Below are positions 45,694 through 52,190 of a stretch of DNA of 52,190 nt, piece by piece. Source of the stretch: Gammaproteobacteria bacterium. GTDB lineage: Bacteria; Pseudomonadota; Gammaproteobacteria; Pseudomonadales; Pseudohongiellaceae. The DNA is taken from assembly GCA_002731775.1 (NCBI GenBank), contig PCCP01000048.1, positions 21,538-73,727 of the forward strand, read 5' to 3'. The position numbers were made by a program, and so were the translations under genes. The notes beneath the pieces are model-generated. The model saw nothing but the letters and a program-made list of their open reading frames with translations. It ran no database searches and had not been told where the DNA came from. Positions within the stretch are counted from its first letter, which is position 1; each line of letters starts with the position of its first letter.

Positions 45694-48448
45694 CTTTCAC
45701 TTCTGCTCCATCGACTGACCGTAGCAATACTTGCTGCGCACGTTGGTAGCTCGGCGCGATTTCCAGGGCACTGAGTACATTCTGCTTGGCTTCCAGGATT
45801 TGGCCGTTCTTGAGATAAGCTTCGGCGAGATTGGTTCGCGCTTCTACCGGATCGTTGATATCCAGTTTCAGCAGGACTTCGTATTCGGTTACCGCCAATG
45901 AGCTGTCATTTATGCTGTCGGCATAGCTGGCCTTCAGTTCATGCACGCTGGCCCGATAAGGATCTACCTGGATGGCCCGATCGATATAGTAGTCGGTGCG
46001 CTCCAGGTCGCCAGCCTCGAGAGCTGCCGCGGCGAGGGTCATGGCCGAGTCGTAGTCGTGCTGCAGATTCTGCAAGAGTATCTCTAACTGTTGCAGATGC
46101 GCTTCCCGGTTACCCTCCTTCTCATATATCTGGGAGAGCACCAGCGCCGGACTCGGGTATCCGGTGTAGCTCGGCAACAATTCATAGGCCCGATCCAGGT
46201 AAAACTTTGCCTCGGAAAGATCTTCTTCCTTGAACAGGACGATACCCAGTTGTAAATAGGCCTGGAAATCTCGCGGATGTTCTTCGATACGGGAACGCAT
46301 ATGCTGTTTCAATGAGGCGTTATTATATAACTCGGCGAGGATCGCACTGGAGTTTTCACGGACACCGTGGCCGTGACCTTCGCCTTCGTCGGGAACATCT
46401 TCCGTATTCACGAACACGTTAATTTCTGCGACGCGGCGATCGATCCAGCGTCTAAAGCCGGTGTCGAACTGGGTCAGTGTCATCTCGAAAACTTCGGAAA
46501 AACGCGCGCCGTCGTCTTTTATAAGCCCATACTGATACACCAGATCTACCATCTTGTCGAAGCCATATTCGCGGTTGATATAGTCAACTACCAGGTAAGA
46601 CTGAAAATAGGCGAAGCCAAGATCGGCGTTGTTGCGGGCACCGGAGAATCCGGAATTGAGTTCAGCTATCGGCAGCAGTTTATCCTGCTGTGCCGCACGC
46701 ACCAGGTCCAGGCCTTGACTCCGACCCCAATAGGGTCGACCCTCCTGTTCTTCCCACACCGAGATTCCTTCCGAGAGCCACCGGGGCATGCGGTTGTCGG
46801 TCATTTGCAGGGTGATCACATGGGCAAATTCATGCCAGACAATTTCCTGCCAGTTCGCGGAGAGCGTGTCCGGTGAGATCAAGGTGATGACCTTGCCAAA
46901 GCAGATACCCACCAGGGGTCCTATGTCAGGCAGACCGACGGAGCGAACCGCGAAATCCTCGGAATTTTCGAATACTTCGATGAGTATAGGCCCCTCTGGT
47001 TCGAATCCATACTTGGCGGTCAGCGTGTCCCAACCTTCTTCCAGCAGCGGTTCGAGATAGGGCCACAGGATGTCGGCATCCTTCTCACTCATATGCACTT
47101 TGAAATGCTCACTCTCCAGCGTGCTGTACTGCGCCAGGGTGTCGAACACTTTTAGCAGGTTTGAGGTCATCACGTTGAAGGGATCGTTCTCGAAGCCGAT
47201 TTCCAGGTTGGCCTTGCCCTCCTCTTCTTCGCCCAGCCGAATCAGATTACTGCCAAGCAGTGTGTAAGCTTGCCAGTATTGAGGATCTGCCTGCAGCGCC
47301 GCCCTGGCATATTCCACCGCTTCGACAAAGCGGTAATTGTTGCCGAAGGAGTCGGCAACATTAGCCAGAAACTCGGCGTTGTCGGGGCTGAAAACCTCCA
47401 CCTGCGCCAGCCTGGCGGCGTAGTCGTCCATTCTTTCTTCCAGTGCGGCTTGTGAAGCCAGGATGCTGAGGGTCTTAAGAGATTCAGGGTTGAGTGCCAG
47501 CACCTTGCTGAAATAGTCCCGTGCCTCGGCATCCCGACCATTAATCAGGAGCAACTGGCCGTAGGTTTCCATGGCCGACACAGAGTTTGGATTGATCGCA
47601 AGGGCACGTTGCAGCGCGCGTTCGTCACCGACGACGTTGGCGATTCCCACCAGCGCACCGGTGTAACGGCTGTTGATGTCCAGGGCGTCTTGATAGGAAC
47701 GCTCCGCGTCCGCGGCATTGTATTTTTCCAGAAACAAATCGCCCCACAGCACATGGGCCTCGAGGTTATTCGGATTAGATCGGGTAGCCTCGTTAAACAG
47801 GCTATTGGCTTCGTGAAAGCTGTCCACCAACCAACTCGCCAACGCCACCATAGCCACATCTTCAGAGGCGAAGACGAGGCCATCGTTATAACGTTGTACG
47901 GCCCGATCCAGCACTGCGTAAGCGAGATCCTTCTGGCCAACAAATTTCAACAGAGATCCATACTGAACCAGGCTGCGAACCGGCGGCTCGAACAGTTCAT
48001 CGACAAGCTTACGCAATATTTCCAGGGCTTCCCCGGACAAACCAACCGCTCTCTTTAGCTCCGCCAATTGCGTGCTGATCAAGGGCTTGGCAGCATAATC
48101 ACCAGCTTCGATAGCCGACTCGCAAATGCGAATTGCTTCGGCAAGGTTACCCATCATCGCATAGGCCTTGCTCGCTCCCACTATGCCCTCGTTACGATCC
48201 AGCCCATCTGCCATCTGAAAAATGTCGCTGGCCGCCGCATAGGAACCGGTCAACATTAATTGCTCGGCGCGGAACAGCGCGGTCTCGCCGGTATTCGTCT
48301 GCTGGCTTTGCACAGCCTGAGCATTATCAGCAGCCTGAGTGCTCTGGGGAAACTGCGCGAATCCTCCAGCACTTAAAGAGGACAGCAGCAGCAGCAAGGC
48401 AAAGCGCCGTGGCAGTGTGTTCAACTTATTACTGTTCGACTTGTTCAT
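45683..48448 (-). CDS. Exported TPR protein with peptidase-MA (HEXXH) domain
   Basis: 921 residues from ATG 48448 (GGACGG upstream). Signal peptide (RRFALLLLLSSLSAGGFAQ), about ten TPR units before a central gluzincin-type domain and four or more after it. The zinc motif is H539-E-F-A-H543 with glutamate E560 in WLSEGISVWEE, spacing 16, so the site looks complete. FGKVITLISPDTL precedes it. Predicted periplasmic metallopeptidase with protein-binding arms. The start lies inside the last 20 bp of the caspase-like gene, implying translational coupling. Confidence 0.85.
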   Translation of the reverse strand: MNKSNSNKLNTLPRRFALLLLLSSLSAGGFAQFPQSTQAADNAQAVQSQQTNTGETALFRAEQLMLTGSYAAASDIFQMADGLDRNEGIVGASKAYAMMGNLAEAIRICESAIEAGDYAAKPLISTQLAELKRAVGLSGEALEILRKLVDELFEPPVRSLVQYGSLLKFVGQKDLAYAVLDRAVQRYNDGLVFASEDVAMVALASWLVDSFHEANSLFNEATRSNPNNLEAHVLWGDLFLEKYNAADAERSYQDALDINSRYTGALVGIANVVGDERALQRALAINPNSVSAMETYGQLLLINGRDAEARDYFSKVLALNPESLKTLSILASQAALEERMDDYAARLAQVEVFSPDNAEFLANVADSFGNNYRFVEAVEYARAALQADPQYWQAYTLLGSNLIRLGEEEEGKANLEIGFENDPFNVMTSNLLKVFDTLAQYSTLESEHFKVHMSEKDADILWPYLEPLLEEGWDTLTAKYGFEPEGPILIEVFENSEDFAVRSVGLPDIGPLVGICFGKVITLISPDTLSANWQEIVWHEFAHVITLQMTDNRMPRWLSEGISVWEEQEGRPYWGRSQGLDLVRAAQQDKLLPIAELNSGFSGARNNADLGFAYFQSYLVVDYINREYGFDKMVDLVYQYGLIKDDGARFSEVFEMTLTQFDTGFRRWIDRRVAEINVFVNTEDVPDEGEGHGHGVRENSSAILAELYNNASLKQHMRSRIEEHPRDFQAYLQLGIVLFKEEDLSEAKFYLDRAYELLPSYTGYPSPALVLSQIYEKEGNREAHLQQLEILLQNLQHDYDSAMTLAAAALEAGDLERTDYYIDRAIQVDPYRASVHELKASYADSINDSSLAVTEYEVLLKLDINDPVEARTNLAEAYLKNGQILEAKQNVLSALEIAPSYQRAQQVLLRSVDGAEVKGAN

Positions 48449-49511
48449 TGAACCGTCCTGTTGTACGAGCCAGATCAACCAGCAGTTCTTCCATCTGTTG
48501 CCAGTAATCGGCCTCCAGAAAGTCAGCTTTGCGACCGCGCAATATAAAGACAGAACGTTCAATTCGCTGCATTCTGGATTTTAATCTTACTGCGACCTCG
48601 GATAAGCCCTCGTTACTGTCAATCAAGGTATCGATGAAGGCAATCTCGGCCAGCCTGCCATCCGCCTCCGCCACAGTGGGATTCAGTGAGAACAAGGAAT
48701 CGCCGTTGTCGTCCAGTCCCGCGTGTTCGGCGGCTAACCTGCCCTGCTCCTCATACCACTGTGTTACATTATTTCTTGCGTAATTGAATGCTTCCAGCAT
48801 CGACACTCGATTGTTCTTGTCTCGATCGCCGTTGCGAGCGTCGAGTGCCTCAATGAAAAAACGGGAAAATATCGGATCATACTTTTCAGAAGATGACCGC
48901 GTCGATGAAATAACCACCCTGCCCTCACTGGATAAAGCCGCAGAAAATCCATAGCTGGCGCTGGTAGTGTTGACGATGACCATGTCCTGTTGCGCGAACT
49001 GGTCCAGAAGATACGCAAATTCAATACCGGTTAAATCCGGTCCAACAATATTGAATTTCGCTTCTGCTTCGGCACCGGAACCATGGCCTATCAAGAACAG
49101 GATTATTTGATCTCCAATTTTGACTCGGGACTTCAAGACTGCAAACTGCTGCTCGATGCCTTCCCGATCGCAGGCGGCGTCTACCCGTTCTCCTCCTGGC
49201 CCCTCAATCTCACCACGATCATAGAGCAGGGTAATGGTGTCTGAGTTATAACCATAGTCCCTTGCCAGGATGTCATACAGTGACAGTGCCCATTGTCTGA
49301 ATCTCGAGCTGTTAGTATCGCCAACTGCAGGGCCTACCAGTATCACTGCATACTTGTTGGAATCCGGCCGGTCGAGAAAGAAATCAGACGCTTCACTCAG
49401 TGCGGGATCCTGGGCGTTGACATTGGGGACAAGTAGAACCAGGAATAGCGCCGCGAGCAACAGGCTGCGATGCAGGTATAAAATTCTGTAAGCGATATTG
49501 ATTAAAATCAC
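48429..49511 (-). CDS. Exported caspase/C13-like protein lacking the catalytic cysteine
   Basis: 360 residues, signal peptide (SLLLAALFLVLLVPNVNAQ). Caspase-hemoglobinase fold features: YAVILVGPAVGD, DTITLLYDRG, and IILFLIGHGS with the catalytic-position H143. Where active enzymes have D-A-C-H-S-G, this one reads VNTTSASYGF, so Ser184 takes the place of the Cys. Likely a non-proteolytic binding module. GTG start, 2 bp after the VWA stop. Confidence 0.75.
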   Translation of the reverse strand: MILINIAYRILYLHRSLLLAALFLVLLVPNVNAQDPALSEASDFFLDRPDSNKYAVILVGPAVGDTNSSRFRQWALSLYDILARDYGYNSDTITLLYDRGEIEGPGGERVDAACDREGIEQQFAVLKSRVKIGDQIILFLIGHGSGAEAEAKFNIVGPDLTGIEFAYLLDQFAQQDMVIVNTTSASYGFSAALSSEGRVVISSTRSSSEKYDPIFSRFFIEALDARNGDRDKNNRVSMLEAFNYARNNVTQWYEEQGRLAAEHAGLDDNGDSLFSLNPTVAEADGRLAEIAFIDTLIDSNEGLSEVAVRLKSRMQRIERSVFILRGRKADFLEADYWQQMEELLVDLARTTGRFNEQVEQ

Positions 49512-49513
49512 GT

Positions 49514-51817
49514 CTACGATAATCCTTTCATCCTGCGCGTTATCCAGTCAAGGCACAGCAACAGTATCAACAGGGCCAATAGCCAGGGCTGGTCCCAGAG
49601 GTCGATCTGTACTTCTCGGGAATAGGCATTCGGTGTGAATTCGATGGCATCCACCATGGCGCCAACACCGGATAACTTGAAATAACGGCCACCGCTGGCC
49701 TCCGCTATGCGCGTAAGCAGCCCGCTATCGAGTTCGGCATTGGTGTACTCACGCAGCGACGGCGTCACCACGAATGCCGCTCGTTTCTCCGAGCTGTCGG
49801 CCGCAGCAACACCCGCCGCACTGGCTACATCGATCAGCAGACTGTGTACACCCTCAGCTTCAACGACGAAACTGGCACGATAGACCCCGTCCTGCTCTAT
49901 ATCCCATTCCATAGGCAAATCCACCAGCTGCTCCAGCGGATTCGTGGTCTGCATCCATAGGGTGGCATTGTTGTCTGCTTCATAGCCGTCGTTCAATACA
50001 GTTGCGGTGACATTCACTTCGTCGCCAACGTTATAAAATTCCCGATCAAAATCTATGCTGATGCGCGCCGGTGCAGACACCGCTAACCAACGAATTAATT
50101 GCCGCCACAGTATTTCATGCGACTGGTCTGCCGATGGCAACATCATTTGCCAACGCCAGCTACTGGCCGTGGTGAATGACACACTGCGGCCACTGCCATA
50201 GCGCTGCGAAGCCAGAATAGGCAAGGCCTGGTTCTGATACTGCAGCGAAGGGTGTTCCATCAGGATTGAGGCGCCGGGCTTGACCCGGCCGGTTACATAA
50301 ACTCCCTGTAATTCGGGTAACAGTCGCCACATCGACAGATTTTCCGCATCTTCACTTGCGAGCCGCAGCAATGGGGAAAATTCTCCGTTATTTGTCAATC
50401 GGGGAAAAAATAGCTCACCGGTAGGGTGCTGGCCTCTACGAATACCGCCACGCAGATGGCTGGGCAGAAAATTTTCTTCGACCAGGGTGACGGGGAGAAT
50501 ATTCGCAATCGGCGAGCCAACGAATTCCTCATCCACCATGCCACTCATCAAAAAACCGCCACCGCGCTCCGCCACAAAGTCTTCAATCATTTGCAATTGA
50601 TCGGCGTTGAAAAAAGATTTCTCCACATCGCCGAGAATAATCGCCTCATATTGATAAAGTGTTTCTTTGTCCGTGGGGAACCCTCCGCTGAGTTCCGTAG
50701 GCGACTCGATCCCCTGCCGATAGTATTTTTCCGGCCCCGTTTGTAAATAAGTAGCCAGCCTCAGCGAGTTATCACCTTCCAATGCTCGTCGGATAAATTT
50801 GTATTCATTACGCGGATGGCCTTCTATATAGAGGATGTCGAGGGACGGCTTCTCGGTATTGTCCACCAGAAAACTATAACTGTTGTTTTCATCAATGATC
50901 TCGTCAGATTGCAGTTCAACATTCAAATCGTAAACAATTATTTCCTGCCTCTCGGGCGTCAGTTCCAGATCGAAGCGTCGAGTGATGCCCTCCCTGCCCA
51001 TGATCACGGTTTTACTCGCCATCCGGGTGTCGCCATCCATGATGGATAGCTCAACCTCCTGCCCCTCGTAACCATGATGCGTTATGGCGACCTGTACATT
51101 ATATAACGTACCCTCCAGAACAGTCTTGGCCGCGCTGACATCGACTATGCCGATGTCTTGAGGAATCTCTTCCTGTCCCACACCAATAGTAAAGATTGGT
51201 ATCTGCCGGGCGCCAAAGTCTTGCGCCGTAATTACCGGATCACTATCGCTGTTGTCGGCGCCATCACTGATTAGCACAAGTCCACCCAGTGGCAGCCCGT
51301 TCAATTGATCGCTGACATAGTTCAGCGCCTGGGAGATCGACGAGGCGGTGCCGGCTTCACTCAAGTCATCGGTGCCGGCGATCCGTTGAGTCTGTTTGTC
51401 AAATCGAAAACTACGTATCTGAAAAGAGCCTGACAACTCTTCCAATACGCTGCCGTTAAAGATCTCTTCTTCGACGGCAGCATGACGTGAGCGGCCACCC
51501 CCCATATCAGCGATGGACATACTCTGGGAGTCGTCTATCAGCACGCCCAGGTAGGTCTCCTGCGGTGATACCTGCACGGTGGTGATTACCGGTCGCAGCA
51601 GACAAAACAGCAGTAACACCAACACACTGGAGCGTACTGCAATGAGGCAGGTTTTCCATCCCCGGGTGAGTGGTCTGGTGGTTTTCAGATAGGTGAGCCA
51701 GACGCCGAAAATAATCAGCACCACGAGCACTGCAAATAGCAACAGACTAATGCCATAAGCAAAGCTGAGTGTGCCTTCTTGAAGTGCGCTTAGGAGCTTA
51801 GGTTCGGTGTATTGCAT
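49514..51817 (-). CDS. Large VWA / GATase-like membrane protein
   Basis: 767 residues. Two N-terminal membrane segments (about 18-42 and 58-80), a VWA domain with MIDAS-like DDSQSMS and LISDGADNSDSD, a CARDB-like beta domain (LEGTLYNVQVAITHHGYEG), a GATase1-like domain (LYIEGHPRNEYKFIRRAL; DFVAERGGGFLMSG), further beta sandwich, and a terminal helix (LLALLILLLCLDWI). Most of it should lie outside the cytoplasm. ATG two bp after the preceding stop. It is a larger relative of the BatA-type protein at the far end of the operon. Confidence 0.85.
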   Translation of the reverse strand: MQYTEPKLLSALQEGTLSFAYGISLLLFAVLVVLIIFGVWLTYLKTTRPLTRGWKTCLIAVRSSVLVLLLFCLLRPVITTVQVSPQETYLGVLIDDSQSMSIADMGGGRSRHAAVEEEIFNGSVLEELSGSFQIRSFRFDKQTQRIAGTDDLSEAGTASSISQALNYVSDQLNGLPLGGLVLISDGADNSDSDPVITAQDFGARQIPIFTIGVGQEEIPQDIGIVDVSAAKTVLEGTLYNVQVAITHHGYEGQEVELSIMDGDTRMASKTVIMGREGITRRFDLELTPERQEIIVYDLNVELQSDEIIDENNSYSFLVDNTEKPSLDILYIEGHPRNEYKFIRRALEGDNSLRLATYLQTGPEKYYRQGIESPTELSGGFPTDKETLYQYEAIILGDVEKSFFNADQLQMIEDFVAERGGGFLMSGMVDEEFVGSPIANILPVTLVEENFLPSHLRGGIRRGQHPTGELFFPRLTNNGEFSPLLRLASEDAENLSMWRLLPELQGVYVTGRVKPGASILMEHPSLQYQNQALPILASQRYGSGRSVSFTTASSWRWQMMLPSADQSHEILWRQLIRWLAVSAPARISIDFDREFYNVGDEVNVTATVLNDGYEADNNATLWMQTTNPLEQLVDLPMEWDIEQDGVYRASFVVEAEGVHSLLIDVASAAGVAAADSSEKRAAFVVTPSLREYTNAELDSGLLTRIAEASGGRYFKLSGVGAMVDAIEFTPNAYSREVQIDLWDQPWLLALLILLLCLDWITRRMKGLS

Positions 51818-51819
51818 TG

Positions 51820-52190
51820 CTACTGGGCCGAATTAGCTGACCCCGGGATCTCTGACAATACGCGATAATATTCTTTGACGAGGCCTCGATACTCATCGGG
51901 AATATCCTCATCAACGGTGGCATAGAGCTTGTTGTTGATCGTATCCAGTTCCGCCTGCGCGCGTAATGCACCCTCGAGTTCAATGATGGGTTGGAGTAAT
52001 TGCCGGAATAGCTCGGGCTGGCTTAGAAAATCTTCGATGTCCTTCTGCGTCAGCTGCTGGCGAATCGAACGCGCATTGCCGATTGGCGAATTGTTAGCGG
52101 AGGTGTCGATAGCGCCACCTCTGCCGACACGTTCGGCGGTATTTCCACGCGCGCCGCCAATCTGTTGACGACCGCCACCACCACCTGCCT
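51820..52190 (-). CDS. C-terminal part of an unrecognised Gly-rich/helical protein
   Basis: The frame is open from the window edge (codons from 52188) and ends at TAG 51822-51820, giving about 123 residues. It begins in a Gly/Arg-rich linker (GGGGGRQQIGGARGN) and passes to a charged helix (RQQLTQKDIEDFLSQPELFR, QLLQPIIELEGALRAQAELD). It ends with EYRGLVKEYYRVLSEIPG. By position it may be the large DUF4175-like or coiled-coil protein found upstream in such operons, but too little is visible. Confidence 0.6.
   Translation of the reverse strand, partial: AGGGGGRQQIGGARGNTAERVGRGGAIDTSANNSPIGNARSIRQQLTQKDIEDFLSQPELFRQLLQPIIELEGALRAQAELDTINNKLYATVDEDIPDEYRGLVKEYYRVLSEIPGSANSAQ

Overview
The window reads as a chromosomal segment of an aerobic, probably marine or freshwater gammaproteobacterium. 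The evidence is the gammaproteobacterial ribF-ileS-fkpB-ispH block, an NAD-linked FdsGBACD formate dehydrogenase, glnK-amtB, an HAE1-type RND pump, an ECF sigma factor with DUF4252 proteins, and a long MoxR/DUF58/VWA operon. No phage, insertion sequence, CRISPR array, rRNA or tRNA gene was seen. The lineage below class level cannot be fixed from what I can read.

Layout. 1-8.2 kb: valS (start just outside the window) converges on a leftward housekeeping block, ribF > ileS > fkpB > ispH. lspA, normally between ileS and fkpB, is missing. 8.3-12.2 kb: a small membrane protein with a near-consensus promoter placed for a leaderless mRNA, then an overlapping pair encoding an ATP-grasp protein and a PlsC/OlsB-type bifunctional acyltransferase (candidate aminolipid pathway), and a rightward membrane protein. 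12.2-18.3 kb: leftward fdsG-fdsB-fdsA-fdhD-fdsD, with stop/start overlaps at three of its four junctions, for a soluble NAD-dependent Mo/W formate dehydrogenase. 18.5-22 kb: an ECF sigma / zinc-finger anti-sigma / DUF4252 operon. Its last gene is a wreck, a second DUF4252 lipoprotein gene with an internal deletion. A BamE-like lipoprotein gene nearby has an in-frame TGA and a promoter-like motif shared with the sigma operon. 22.2-25.6 kb: BASS-family transporter, MFS remnant, strong terminator, NtrC-like site, glnK-amtB and a terminator.

25.8-34.4 kb: serine hydrolase and metallo-beta-lactamase-fold hydrolase genes that converge on a 28-bp perfect palindrome. Then come a repeat protein of DUF4097/bactofilin type with a palindrome over its promoter, a PEBP-family protein, an acyl-CoA ligase, a methyltransferase-like/GNAT fusion and an SDR oxidoreductase. 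34.6-39.2 kb: a structured leader, RND adaptor and RND permease, without an outer-membrane channel gene. 39.2-39.9 kb: a gene-poor stretch with a possible microprotein or sRNA unit ending in a terminator. 39.9-52.2 kb: a TPR protein, then a tight leftward operon: partial Gly-rich protein, VWA/GATase membrane protein, caspase-fold protein lacking its catalytic Cys, TPR plus HEXXH peptidase-MA protein, DUF4159 protein, MoxR ATPase, DUF58 protein and BatA-type VWA protein.

The most promising under-described system is the 40.9-52.2 kb operon. It joins an AAA+ ATPase and three proteins with VWA-type domains to an apparently active envelope metallopeptidase and an apparently dead caspase-fold protein. 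Second is the acyltransferase/ATP-grasp pair. Third is the ECF regulon caught in decay. No function here has been tested; all assignments rest on reading motifs and context.
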